A stretch of DNA of 64,000 bases, taken from an uncultured Porphyromonadaceae bacterium. Lineage in GTDB: Bacteria; Bacteroidota; Bacteroidia; Bacteroidales; Muribaculaceae. Under the pieces are notes generated by a model. It saw nothing but the letters and a program-made list of their open reading frames with translations. It made no database searches and was not told where the DNA came from. Each line of letters starts with the position of its first letter. Position 1 is the stretch's first letter. The stretch lies in NCBI GenBank assembly GCA_902495075.1, contig CABUVO010000001.1:124001-188000 (forward strand), in the 5' to 3' direction. Positions 50,093 to 61,500 of the stretch are shown here, one piece after another. The position numbers and the translations under genes are program-made.

Positions 50093-51355
50093 ATGGCAAT
50101 CCTTAAAATTTACAACGACATTGTTGGCGAAGATGACAAAGTTATGCTCCAGATGTGGGAGGGCATAGACGGAATCTGCTTCAAAGACATTGACGGCTTT
50201 CTCGCCAGCATAAAGCCCGACGATGATGAGGTTGATATCCGTATTCATTGCCGTGGCGGTGATTGCGTCGAAGGCTGGGCTATCTACGATAAGCTCCGTC
50301 AGTCCGGCAAGACAATCTCCTGTACCGTCGAGGGCGAATGTTCGTCGATGGCTACCATCATCCTTCTTGCCGCACCTCTTGAAAGGCGACACGCAACAGA
50401 CAACTCCCACTTCTGCATCCACAACCCCGCAGCCGCATGGCCCGACCTCGGTTGCCACGACCGCTATACCGCCGATGCCATCGACGCAGGGATCAAGAAG
50501 CTCGGCTTACAGGTTGAGCAGCTTCGCAACGAGCAGAAAAAAATCCTCTCGCTGTATGTGGAACGCACAGGCGCAGATGAAACCGAACTCCAGGAGCTTA
50601 TGGATAAGGACATTTTCATCAATGCCGACCGTGCCCTTGAACTCGGCTTTATTTCGGAGGTGCTTGCACCCATCACCGCAAAGCGTATAAGAACATTTAA
50701 TAACATCAAATCAACCCGCAAAATGAACAAAACGAAAGCAAAAGTAAGCGTTGAGCGCGGTGTAATCTCGCGCCTCCTCGCAAAGGCTGGCTACAAGAAG
50801 CTGTCCGACGTCAAGATGAACGCCCTCGCAGTGACCGCTGCTGACGGCACCGAACTGACCATCGAGCGTGAGGAAGGCGAGCCGCAGGTCGGCGACGCCG
50901 CTTCTCCCGACGGCGAGTTCGTCATGGAAGACGGCTCCACCATCATCATCGCCGATGGGGTAGTGACTGACATCGTGCCTGCCGACGACGACGTGACCGC
51001 CGAAGGCCTCGACGAGGACGAACTTGTCGAGAAGGTCGAAGAACTCCAGACCGAGAACGAGACCCTTACCGAGGAGGTTAACACCCTCACTCAGGAGAAG
51101 GAGGAACTGGAAGCCCAGCTCGAAGCCCTCAAAGGTGCCCGCGTCCTCTCGTCCAACGAGAAGGTCATCCTCGCCAAAGTCAACCGCGCCGGCGGTCTCG
51201 CATGGCTCAACAAGGTATGTGCATCATCTTCTAAGGAATCGCCCGCTGGCCGTGGCTTCCGTGAGAACCGCAACGGCGGTCCCGCACAGGAGACCCCCGT
51301 TCAGAAGGCTCTCCGCGAGAAGAAGGAGGCTCTTGCCAAAAAGCGCAACAAGTAA
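50093..51355 (+). CDS. ClpP-like prohead protease fused to a scaffold domain
   Basis: A 420-aa protein. Residues 1-200 are a ClpP/SppA-fold serine protease: DIRIHCRGGDCVEGWAIYDK, then GECSSMATIILLAAP with catalytic Ser85, HFCIHNP with His110, and a conserved C-terminal RTGADETELQELMDKDIFIN, EALELGFISEV-like end. Residues 215-420 form a separate acidic region with a long coiled coil (EKVEELQTENETLTEEVNTL, TQEKEELEAQLEALKG), as expected for a capsid scaffold that the protease cuts off itself. A K-x-T-x-K-x-K segment at 212-220 links the two. Next gene is the major capsid protein. Confidence 0.82.
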   Translation: MAILKIYNDIVGEDDKVMLQMWEGIDGICFKDIDGFLASIKPDDDEVDIRIHCRGGDCVEGWAIYDKLRQSGKTISCTVEGECSSMATIILLAAPLERRHATDNSHFCIHNPAAAWPDLGCHDRYTADAIDAGIKKLGLQVEQLRNEQKKILSLYVERTGADETELQELMDKDIFINADRALELGFISEVLAPITAKRIRTFNNIKSTRKMNKTKAKVSVERGVISRLLAKAGYKKLSDVKMNALAVTAADGTELTIEREEGEPQVGDAASPDGEFVMEDGSTIIIADGVVTDIVPADDDVTAEGLDEDELVEKVEELQTENETLTEEVNTLTQEKEELEAQLEALKGARVLSSNEKVILAKVNRAGGLAWLNKVCASSSKESPAGRGFRENRNGGPAQETPVQKALREKKEALAKKRNK

Positions 51356-51395
51356 ATAGTTCCCCAACCTCCATTAACAAGTAAATTTAACGACA

Positions 51396-52481
51396 ATGAT
51401 TAACTTCAAAAATTTCACCGTCGATAATGGTGCGATTCGGGACCTCTCCGAGCTCCTGTTTCTCAGCACCTTCAACGACCCCGACCTTGAAGTTGTCTGC
51501 ACCACCGAGACTGGTGTGTACGACGGAAAGAAGCTCGGTTACATCGACAGCCTCGGTGATGTAGGTAAGAACGCCTCCGGCTGTTCGCCCACATACGAGA
51601 ACATCAACGTGACTGGCATCGAAAAGACCTGGGAACTCGGAGACTATCAGATTCCTCTGAAAATCTGCTACGACGACCTGGAGAACACCATCGCCAAGTA
51701 TTCGCTCAACACTGGCACTGACCGTGACGAAATCATCGGCACCGCCTACTGGAACGATATCGTCATTCCTCTGCTGACCCGTGCCATGCAGGAGATGCTG
51801 TGGCGTATCGCCTGGTTCGGCGACAAGGATGCCAAGAACATCGCCGACAGCGGTCTGCTCACGGCAGGTATCAACAAGAACCTGTTCACAATGGCCGACG
51901 GCTTCTGGAAACGCCTCAAGGCAATCACCACCGCCAACGCTCATCAGCTCACATCCATCGCCGCCAACGTCGAGAAGGACTCCAGCACCACGCCGAAGGT
52001 CACCTATGCTACGCAGAAGGCAGCCATCCGCAAGGAAGGCGTCGCCACTGATATCGTCGATACGATGCTCTCCGACGCTGACTCACGCATCTTCGACAAG
52101 CCCGACCACGCCATCTTCATGACGAACTCGCTGTTCAAGGCCCTCCGCAACGATGTGAAGCGCCTGCACAACCTCCAGCTCGAACTGACGATGGTTACTT
52201 CCGGCATCCAGCTCTCCATGTATGACGGACATCCCGTAGTGGTGTGCGACATCTGGGACCGCATGATCAAGAAGTATGAGGACAACGGCACGTCGCTCAA
52301 CTGCCCGCACCGCGCCCTGGTTACCTCCGCATCGAACCTGTTCATCGGAACAAGCGACACGGATGCCATCGCCAAGACGGACATCACCTTCGACCATGTA
52401 ACTCGTCTGAACCACATCTATGCCGCCTCGAAAATCGGCACACTCATCGGCGAAGACGACCTCGTTCAGGTTGCATTCTAA
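51396..52481 (+). CDS. Major capsid protein
   Basis: A 361-aa protein that builds the phage head; assignment rests on position right after the protease/scaffold gene and on features typical of Bacteroidales phage capsids: IEKTWELGDYQIPLKICYDD (an extended arm), IIGTAYWNDIVIPLLTRAMQ helix, the DGFWKRL loop, and MTNSLFKALRNDVKRLHNLQ with VVVCDIWDRMIKKYEDNGTS in the P-domain part. It shows no signal or membrane segment. It is preceded by a 40-nt gap and followed at 12 nt by a tail-tube-like gene. Confidence 0.78.
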   Translation: MINFKNFTVDNGAIRDLSELLFLSTFNDPDLEVVCTTETGVYDGKKLGYIDSLGDVGKNASGCSPTYENINVTGIEKTWELGDYQIPLKICYDDLENTIAKYSLNTGTDRDEIIGTAYWNDIVIPLLTRAMQEMLWRIAWFGDKDAKNIADSGLLTAGINKNLFTMADGFWKRLKAITTANAHQLTSIAANVEKDSSTTPKVTYATQKAAIRKEGVATDIVDTMLSDADSRIFDKPDHAIFMTNSLFKALRNDVKRLHNLQLELTMVTSGIQLSMYDGHPVVVCDIWDRMIKKYEDNGTSLNCPHRALVTSASNLFIGTSDTDAIAKTDITFDHVTRLNHIYAASKIGTLIGEDDLVQVAF

Positions 52482-52493
52482 ATCCCAATCATC

Positions 52494-53090
52494 ATGAGCA
52501 CTCAGAGTTGTGACTATAAGCTCGCCGCAGATATGATGGCGAATTGTGAGAACCCTTCCACAAAGGGTCTCCGCAACTATGGCTATCTCATCAACTACGA
52601 TGATATAGACTTTGAAAGCTGTGTCCGCGATGAGAGCAACCCCAATGTCCTGACCACTCTGGTATTACAGACTGGCAAGAAAGCCTATCGTATGTACGTG
52701 CCCGGTAAGACTCCTTACACGGGCACGAACAAGGCTCTCGCCGAAGGCACATACCGCAAGAACTTCACGAAGGGTGTAAGCCTCGTGATACTCGACAACG
52801 GTCCCGATGTGATCAAGGACATCATCAACCCTCTGGCAAACGGTCTGTTTGTCGCCATCCTGGAGAACAAGTTCGGCGGCAAAGACGGTAAGAACACCTT
52901 CGAGATTTACGGCTTCGAGCAGGGTCTTTCGGCTACTGCACTCGCCGATGACAAATACTCGGAGGACACCGAGGGTGGATGGTCCGCCACACTGGAGGAA
53001 TCGGGTGCTCCCTCTGCCGGAATATTCCTGTTCAACCAGTCAGTTGCGGCTACCCGCACAGCACTGGCATCCCTTGTAAGTGGTACCTAA
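52494..53090 (+). CDS. Major tail tube protein candidate
   Basis: A 198-aa protein: LAADMMANCENPSTKGLRNY, GYLINYDDIDFESCVRDESN, FTKGVSLVILDNGPDVIKDI and NGLFVAILENKFGGKDGKNT, ending in EESGAPSAGIFLFN. The strand-helix-strand pattern with an aromatic tail of about this length fits a siphovirus tail tube monomer. Unusually, it sits among head genes instead of tail genes. Possible alternative: a head decoration protein. Confidence 0.5.
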   Translation: MSTQSCDYKLAADMMANCENPSTKGLRNYGYLINYDDIDFESCVRDESNPNVLTTLVLQTGKKAYRMYVPGKTPYTGTNKALAEGTYRKNFTKGVSLVILDNGPDVIKDIINPLANGLFVAILENKFGGKDGKNTFEIYGFEQGLSATALADDKYSEDTEGGWSATLEESGAPSAGIFLFNQSVAATRTALASLVSGT

Positions 53091-53102
53091 CAGTTTGTCG
53101 CT

Positions 53103-53777
53103 ATGACATACGAAGAAACCATGACCCGCCTTAAAGAAATGGAAAGCCGTTACCAGGACGGCTTTTCATCTCTTGACCGCTCGCTTCTCGATAGCCTGTA
53201 CTTCAACATCTTTTGCAGAGAAATCACCAACAGAGGTTGTAGCGACTGCTATCGGGATGCTTATATGGAAATACTCATCTATCTCAAAAGAAATAAAGCC
53301 ATGCCTAAGAAATCCGATTTCGTGCTGAAACCCGGAGCCATCATCACATTCTTTGGTGAGCCGAAGTGCTACTCAAACGCCAACATCACTGATGAAGCCG
53401 CCCTCCGCTTTCTCGCAATGAATCCTTCCAACGAAAAGCTGTTTGAGCATCTACCCGATGGCTGGAAGTCACGGCTTCCCAAGTCCGACACTCCCGAAGT
53501 CGAAGACAAGGATGCCGTCATCGCCCGTCTGACGAAGGAAAACGAACAGCTCCGTAAAGAAAACGAAGCTCTGAAAACCTCTGCACCTCGCAAGAAAGGC
53601 AAGAAGAAGTCAGAGCCGGAACCCGATCCCGCTCCCGCAGCAGAAGCCTCTGCCGACGAGCCTCCCACAGAGACCTCCCCGGAGGAAGCAGCAGTTGAGA
53701 CCGCTGAGACTGCCGACCCCTCCGTCGCTGATGAAGTCAGCATCGAAGAACCCGAAGAAGCTCCCGACCAGGAGTAA
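53103..53777 (+). CDS. Phage structural-region protein with acidic Pro/Ala/Glu-rich tail
   Basis: A 224-aa protein. N-terminal 120 residues are a compact domain with CREITNRGCSDCYRDAYMEI and KKSDFVLKPGAIITFFGEPK; residues 130-155 form a coiled coil (VIARLTKENEQLRKENEALK); the last 65 residues are a low-complexity acidic linker (EASADEPPTETSPEE, TADPSVADEVSIEEP). It could be a head-completion or tail-attachment protein. No family recognised. Confidence 0.55.
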   Translation: MTYEETMTRLKEMESRYQDGFSSLDRSLLDSLYFNIFCREITNRGCSDCYRDAYMEILIYLKRNKAMPKKSDFVLKPGAIITFFGEPKCYSNANITDEAALRFLAMNPSNEKLFEHLPDGWKSRLPKSDTPEVEDKDAVIARLTKENEQLRKENEALKTSAPRKKGKKKSEPEPDPAPAAEASADEPPTETSPEEAAVETAETADPSVADEVSIEEPEEAPDQE

Positions 53778-53807
53778 TACCCACCACCTCCCAACCGATA
53801 CCCAAGA

Positions 53808-55007
53808 ATGAATGTCAATAACGTAATCAGACCGCGCAAGAGGTTCAGTACCTCATATCTAAGCCAGCTCAATATCCAAGCCTATGGCTCCGATAACCTG
53901 TATCCGCAACGGATGAGTGACCTTATTGAAAACAGTCCGACTGGTGGCACTTGCCTGGAGCGTTATCAGACATTCATTGAGGGTAACGGATTAAGCAACA
54001 CCGATTTTTCGGAGTATGTATGCAATCATAAGGGAGAAACCATTGATGATATTTTCTCCCTCATAGCACAGGACATCGCCAAATACAACGGCTTTGCCCT
54101 GCACGTCAATTACAATCTCGCTTGTGAAATATGCGAGATACAGCACATCCCCTTTGAAAACTGCCGTCTTGAAGAAGAAGACGATGCCGGATGTGTAACC
54201 TACATCAATGTTCATCCCGACTGGGAGGGAAACAAGACACGCAAGGGGCGAAAAATCAATGTAGATCGCTCCACCGTAAAGAAATATTTCACATTCAACC
54301 CCATCCCCTCCGTAGTGATTGACCAAATCCAATCTTGCGGAGGTATAGAGCATTATAGCGGACAGGTGTTGTGGGTGTCGTTGAACGGCAAGTACACCTA
54401 TCCCAAACCCATCTACGACAAGGTTGTAACTAATCTCTCCACCGACGAAGGTCTTGATAATGTCAAGTACCGTAACGTCCGCAACGGCTTCATGCTGTCC
54501 GGTCTTTTCGTCCACAAGAAAAGCGTCCAGTATGAGTTCGACGAGAACGGCAAAGCCAAAGAGAAAGAAGATACCCAGTATGACCTCAGCGACAGCCTCG
54601 ATGCCTTTCAGGGGGACAACAATGCCTGCTCCATCATGGAGATTGTTGTCAACTCCGCAGATGACAAGCCTGAGTTCATCAATGTAGAAGGCACCAACTA
54701 CGATGACAAATTCACAGTAACAGAGTCAAGCACAACAGAACGAATTTACTCCGCTTTCGGACAGGAGCCGTGGTATTGCATCAGAATAGGCAAACTCGGC
54801 TTCTCAGGCGATGTCCTGGCCGAAGCATACGAATACTACAACTCATACGTCAGCAAGCAGCGCAGAGCCATTACCAGAGCCTTGAAACGCATCTTCGACC
54901 ATTGGTTTGAAGTTGCCAATCCCTCGGACAATTACGAAATAGAGCCGCTTGTCTACATCTCCAACAAGTCGGCAGAATCATCCCCCATAAATTCCAAAAA
55001 AGACTGA
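53808..55007 (+). CDS. Phage portal protein
   Basis: A 399-aa protein starting MNVNNVIRPRKRFSTSYLSQ. The portal clip/wing signs are YGSDNLYPQRMSDLIENSPT, CLERYQTFIEGNGL, the strand pair with EIQHIPFENCRLEEED, and the stem helix region with FTVTESSTTERIYSAFGQEP followed by YEYYNSYVSKQRRAITRALK. In Bacteroidales phages this pattern of asparagine-rich loops is typical of portals encoded near the head genes. 2 nt before the connector gene. Confidence 0.75.
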   Translation: MNVNNVIRPRKRFSTSYLSQLNIQAYGSDNLYPQRMSDLIENSPTGGTCLERYQTFIEGNGLSNTDFSEYVCNHKGETIDDIFSLIAQDIAKYNGFALHVNYNLACEICEIQHIPFENCRLEEEDDAGCVTYINVHPDWEGNKTRKGRKINVDRSTVKKYFTFNPIPSVVIDQIQSCGGIEHYSGQVLWVSLNGKYTYPKPIYDKVVTNLSTDEGLDNVKYRNVRNGFMLSGLFVHKKSVQYEFDENGKAKEKEDTQYDLSDSLDAFQGDNNACSIMEIVVNSADDKPEFINVEGTNYDDKFTVTESSTTERIYSAFGQEPWYCIRIGKLGFSGDVLAEAYEYYNSYVSKQRRAITRALKRIFDHWFEVANPSDNYEIEPLVYISNKSAESSPINSKKD

Positions 55008-55008
55008 T

Positions 55009-55524
55009 ATGGAACATTTGATTACTCCGGCAGAGGTCGCCAAGTATGGTCGGCCCATCAGTGCAAAGACTGACGAAGACAAACTCAACGCCTACATCAT
55101 AGAAGCAGAGCAGATGAATATAAAGCCAGTCCTCGGAGACTCGCTTTTCCTCTCCATCCTTGAAAAAGGAGAAGACGATGAGAAGATTGGTATGCTTCTG
55201 AAAGGTGGCACATATCAGTCTGGGGAAAAGATTTACACCTTCGTCGGACTGAAAGCCGCCATGTCCTACTATGTCTTTGCCAAATACTTGATGGTCGGAG
55301 ATTTCAATGCTACCCGTTATGGAGTGACAGTGAAGGAGGACAGTTACTCATCCCACATCTCGTCGGCAGAGAGATCCAACGCTTACAGCGATACGCTGGA
55401 AGTTGCCAACTGCTATCTCCAGGATTGTGTCGCTTACTGCAAACGTAACAGTTTGATGTCCGGCAATCCCGGTTCGCAGAAGGCATCAGGCGCAGTGAAA
55501 ATCAGAAAAATCGGAAAACTTTAA
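55009..55524 (+). CDS. Head-tail connector protein (DUF6712-like)
   Basis: A 171-aa helical protein: LITPAEVAKYGRPISAKTDE, LNAYIIEAEQMNIKPVLGDS, FVGLKAAMSYYVFAKYLMVG, and VKEDSYSSHISSAERSNAYS. Size, helical composition, and position immediately downstream of the portal fit the gp6-like adaptor that connects portal and tail; the family in Bacteroidales phages, as I recall it, is DUF6712. Function by family: head completion. Confidence 0.65.
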   Translation: MEHLITPAEVAKYGRPISAKTDEDKLNAYIIEAEQMNIKPVLGDSLFLSILEKGEDDEKIGMLLKGGTYQSGEKIYTFVGLKAAMSYYVFAKYLMVGDFNATRYGVTVKEDSYSSHISSAERSNAYSDTLEVANCYLQDCVAYCKRNSLMSGNPGSQKASGAVKIRKIGKL

Positions 55525-55535
55525 TACAACTCACA

Positions 55536-58500
55536 ATGGGATTAAACAACAAGACCAACTTAAAAAGTCAGGCGAGTACCATCCGAAATGAGGATCAGGA
55601 AGGCCTGAATACTGCTGAAAGGGTCGGTAAAGTCCTGGAGGAGCTGATAGAGTCTGCTGATGCCTCTCTTGCCACAGAGACCAATGCAAGAACGCAGGCT
55701 GACAACAATCTCACTCAACAGTTGACGATTGCCTCGAACACTGCTACCACGGCATACAACGAGGCGAAGGACGCCAAGAGTAAGGCTGTTGCCGCTCAGA
55801 ACTCCGCCAATGCCGCCCAGTCCACTGCTGACACTGCAAAGGCGACTGCCAACGCCGCCAAAGTAGTAACAGATACGAAGGGTGCCCCCAACGGCATTGC
55901 TCCACTCGATGCCAACGCAAAGGTGCCAGCTGCCAACTTGCCCGGCTTCGTCGATGATGTCGTAGAGTTTAACGCTATGGTAAGTGGCGTTACCTCTCAG
56001 ATGGTATCTATCAGCAAGAGTGCCGATGACCCCGGCTGTATGGTTGTGTATGACACTGACAACGATGTTTTTCTTCTCGCTGTATCGAAGGTAACCGTTG
56101 CTGACAATTCACAATGGGGGACTATCAAACGCCCCGTCAAGAATCTGAATGCCGCCACTCCCGCTGTTGAAGGTGGAACCCTCCAACAGCAAATCAATGT
56201 GTCGGATTACTGGCAGATTCAAAACGGTGGCGCAAGCCTCATTCTCACGCAGTTCACATACTACAACAACTGGCTCGGTGCTGATGCCTATGGAACAGGC
56301 ACCGCCGCAGGTCGTGTGCCCGAAGGAGGCAAGATTTACACCTGCACCTCGGACAACAAGACCTTCCGTTGGAGTGGTTCGGAACTCATCACAATCGGTT
56401 CGGACCTCGCCCTCGGCTTCACTGCAAGCACCGCTTTCCCCGGAGATAGAGGCAAGTCCGTAGAAGACCTCGCCAAAGGTGTGCGCATCTTCCCATTCGA
56501 TGCAACGTGCTACCATCCATCATCTGAACTTTCGGAATTGCCTGCTGGTACCATCGCCTTCTGCTATGACAATCATCTTTTCTATCAGAAGGATGAAAAT
56601 GGCACATGGAGCCAGTACACGCCCTATCTCACCCAAGTCAATTATAAGACAATCCCGCGAACTGACTGCATATTCAGGAATGGCAACGTCCTCTATGCGA
56701 TGAAGCTCGTAGAGGGTTCTGATTACTATGTCCCGGAGGAATATGTAATCGGCAAAAGCGAATTTGATGCTATCCGTTCACAGGTAGCCAATATCGCTAT
56801 CTATCCCTTCGACGGTATCATGCCGAATAAGACTGGCATCCAACTCCCGAAAAATGGTATCTGGTTCCGTTCCGACGGTACTACTGGAAGATTCTCATTC
56901 TTCGGGGATGAAAGCGACACGAATACCTACATCTACAATGAGAGCAAGACCGTAGGGGGCGAGCAAGTCCTTGTTGCACGTTCTGACCGTATGTTCCGTT
57001 GTGGTAACGAACTGTACCGTTATGACGGCAAAATGCTCGTTAAGGTTGGTGGCGCATCTGTTGGCAATAACTTCAACGTCACCGTAGAGGTGCCGTTGGA
57101 TGCCGGGGAATACTACTCTGACATCAAAGCAGAGACACAGACGCACAATGTCCTCCAAGCTGTACTTGATACTGGATATGCCGCTCTCGGCTTGACTATC
57201 ACATTCGCTATCAGTTCAAGCTCATGGAAGACCTATCAGTACATAGGCCCGAACATTACAAGCACGCAGTTCCTCAACGTCAACAACTGGATTGACATGG
57301 CAGGAATGTCAGCCGGAGCAGAAGCAATCATCAATGTAGATGCTCTGTGCCCCCGCACAGTCGCAGGGTATTATGACAAGAGTAGTGCCATTGACGCAAT
57401 CCTTCAGGAACAGTCAGCTTCCGGTATCAATTATGCCAAGAGTGGACTCGTTATCACGTTCCGCACTGGCGATTATATATGGGAAGCCTACCAGTTCACT
57501 GGCGAAGTCGCTGACTTCTCCAATAAAGACCTGTGGAAACAGTTCGGAGGAGGTGGTGCCGTCAAGACAGAAGCCGAGCCTGCAAAGGATGGCAAGGATG
57601 CCTTCTCCACTGGAGGCGCTTACGATATGCAGCAGGCAGCATTCGACCATCTTGACATCGACCAGGATGCTGAGAACCATATCATCAAAGCCATCAACAA
57701 GAAAGGCGATGAAATGGGGCAGTCCATCTCCATCCCCAAGAGCAGCGGAGGCGGCTCGGTGTCTGGTTCATCTCTGAACATCTATCTGGAGAACCCCGCT
57801 GTGTATGCCGCCTTCGGTTCTGAAATTTCCGTCCGTGCCGCCATCAAGTCCGTTACCTTCGACGGACAGGGAAGCAATGTTACCGAAGTCCTCGGTGTGA
57901 TCCGCAGACTTGAAATCATAGATGCCACATCTGGTCTGACCCTTTGGAGCGAGGCAATCAATCAGAACTCATCGACAGGCCCCACGAACTACTCGTTCAA
58001 GTATGACTTCACGCCATACTTCACGGAAGCCGCCGCCCGCGACTTTACCATTGTAGCCTATGATGCAGAAGGCAATGTCAAGAGACGCACCATCACTGTT
58101 ACGGCAGTCGATGTAACCTGCACCTCTGTTCAGACCCTCAACTACACGTCAGGCTCAACCCTCGAAGTCGGAGGCTCCAGCAAGAACTTGCTGATGTATA
58201 AGTTCGCCAACAACGTATCGAAGCTCGGTGTCAAGGTCAAGACTGAACTGTACTACAACGGTCAGTGGAAGACCCTCGGCATTGCCACTATCACGGACAG
58301 CTATTCGCACTCCATCTCGATTGACCCGAACAATGTTTTCGGTGGCAATGAGAAACTTGCTCATGGCTCATACCCCATCCGCATATCCGGTGAAGATGTT
58401 GCTTCCGGTGTGAAAGGTAACGTGGTGTATTCGTCGATAATGTGCATCGACGCAAGCTCCTCACAGCCCATAGTTGCCCTTCGTTTCAATGACTTCAACA

Positions 58501-61500
58501 ACGGCACAATCCGTCTGTATGACAACCTCGAAATGGAGGTAGCCGCCTACACTCCCGGCAAGACCTCCACCACCGCAAATGTATTCATCGACGGTGTTGA
58601 AGTCCTCTCAACCGACATCGGCACCTCTCAGACAGAGATTGTCCGCAAGCAGGTGCAGGGATATGCCACCGATGGAACTGACTCAATCTCATTCTACGCC
58701 AAGAGTGGAAGTAGTCAGACCAATCCCATCACTGTTACCGTTGTTGGCTCTGCAATCAACGCCATCATTAAGGAAGGCGCATTGTTCGGCTTCGACAACG
58801 CAAGCCGTTCCAACGCCGAGACCGACCACACCATCAGCAACAACGGCTACACGATGACCGTGGAAGGCTCCAACTGGTCCTCCAATGGTTTCGTCAAGTA
58901 CCTCGACGAAATGAGCCTCCGTATCGCTGAGAACGTGAAAGCCAAGATTCTCAACTACTCTCCGTTTGGCACAGCAGCCACAGAGCGCACGAATGGTATG
59001 GCTTTCCAGTTCGCCTTTGCTACCAACAACATCAAGGACAGCAAAGCAAAGCTGATGGAGTGCTACGACCCCGACAGCGGCGCTGGCTTCTATGTATGCG
59101 GCAATGAGGTTGTGGTATTCTGTAAGAATGGTACTCCTACACAGATAACGCGCCCGTTCAAGTGTGGAGAGAAGCACACCGTCGGCATTGTTGTCGAGCC
59201 TTCGAGCATCAGTGTCAAGCGTGGCACCACTGACTACTCAACCATCAAGCTATACATGGATGGCGAGGAAGTCGGCGCAATCGGCTACATCTCCAACTCC
59301 GGCGCAATCCTCAACCAAAAGCAAATCACTTTCGATGGCACGGACGGAGACTTCTATCTCTACTATGTTCTTGCCTACGACAGCTATTATGAGTGGGCGC
59401 AGGCGTTCCAGAACTACCTGTGTAAGCTGACCAACACCGATGCAATGATTGAGGAGTACAGCGCAGAGAATGTGCTTGACAATCAGAACCGCCCCTCGAT
59501 GGACCTTCTCAAAGAGAAAGGCTTCCCTTACTATGTAGTTGTTGCTCCGCAGGCTACCTTCGACAGCTTCGATGCCGACATTGACACGAAGACGAACTTC
59601 AAGTGTACCCTGTACTACTTCCATCCCACAATGCCGTGGCGTTCCTTCAAGGCTGAGAATGTCCGTTGGCGCCGTCAGGGTACGACCTCCGCAAAGCGCC
59701 CGATCAAGAATGACCGTTTCTATCTCCGCAAGGAAAAGAACTGGAAAATTACGGCACTCAATCCCGACTACACCAACGCCGACGCTCTGAAAACCTACGA
59801 ACTGTTCAATATCGGCTATGTCCGCGTAGGGGAAAACACCATCCCGGTTGCCATCATCACAGTCAAGGTTGACTACTCAGACTCGTCGATGGCGAATGAC
59901 TGCGGTGTGTGTGATATGATGAATGCCACGTTCCGTGCCCTCGGTTCCGACTACATCACTCCCGCGCAGCGAGCCTTCGATGGCACATGGTCCAAGAGTG
60001 ACGTAACCGTAACCGGGCTACAGATGAATCATTCGACCGCAAATCATCCTATCGCAGCTTTCAGAGCTACGGACGACTCTCTCAGTAATGCGTGGTTCCA
60101 TGCCCGTGGCAACTGGAAGGAAGACAAAGGCGAGCAGGTTGCCCTCGGCTTCCAGGAGACCTCCGGCTACAACAAAGGATGCCGCAACTACGGGGATTTC
60201 GTTGAGTTCTTCGGGAAAGCCACATTCAACGCCGCCGGGAAATTCCAAAGCCAGGAAACACTGGAGGAAATCATGGCTCGCTTCAAGACCACCGAAGGAC
60301 TTGACACCACCAAGCTCTATCTGCTCTCGCAGTATTGCGGACGCGACTATATTTTCATGCGTTACAGCGGTGGAGAGTGGGCTCGCGCAAATGGCTCAAT
60401 GAAACAGGAGAACGGCAAATGGAAGATAACCGGGGATGTCCTCAATCCAGTGTCCGGCTTCGAGCTGATTACCTATGACGGCATGGACTGGTTCATGGGT
60501 GTAAGTTCCATCGACGATATGATGGCTCCTGTTACCACGCAGTCCTCATGGGTGTCGAAACTCAACCTCGGACAGCCGACCTATCCGGCATGGACTCAGT
60601 ATTTTGAGTGCATGGTTGATGATGACCAGTTACAGGAAGACCTCGCTATGGGTCGCAAGGTTCCTTACGACCTCTATAACGTCCTCAAATTCTGTGATTC
60701 GTGCGACTACTCCAAGTCTGCACTCTCATCCACATGGCAAGGCATCTGGAAACAGAACGCCTGGAAGTACATGAGCATTCAGTCGCTCCTTGCTTACTAT
60801 ACGTTTACTGACTATCTCGCTGCCGTTGACCAACAGGCGAAGAATATGCAGCCGATGTTCTTCCTCGAAGATGGTTGCTGGGTGGAGAACGGTGTCTATC
60901 ATTCCCCCTCGGCAATGGAGCCAGTGCGTATGTACTTCAACAAAGTGTACGACTGCGATACCTGCAACGGCAAGGACAATGACGGTGGTAACACCATCCC
61001 GGCAGAACTTGACCCCGCAGAGGACAACAAGTGTTATGCCGGACGTGGCTCAATCCTTTGGAACGACCTCCGTCGGTGCGAAAATCAGGAAATGGTGTCC
61101 GATGCTAACAGCAACACCCTCACACTCCCCGGTGTCGTAGCAACGATGCGTAACCTCCCCGAAGTCAATGGCATCGGCGCAGGTCCCTTCTCCCCGAAAG
61201 GTGCCCTCTACTATTTCGTTCAGAACCGCATTGCATTCTGGCCCAAAGTTGTCTGCACCTTCGATTGCGAGCGCAAATATATCTCGTACTCGCCGCTGTA
61301 TAATGACATCTACTACTACGCCCTGCATGGTTCGGGTCGTCAGGCTCTCCCTCGCTTTATAGAACAGCGTTGGAGAATCCGTGACGGCTACTATCAGACA
61401 GGCGACTTCAAGGATGCAAGCCACGTCCTCGGCGGTCGTGTCGGTGCCAAGACTGGTGCCGTGATCAAGTTCAAAGCCGCTAAAGACGGATACTTCGGCA

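Noticed and set aside
51024..51359. Plus-strand Arg/Pro-rich ORF of 111 aa inside the protease/scaffold gene
   Set aside because: Alternative frame of the scaffold coiled coil; extreme Arg/Ser/Pro bias, no start context.
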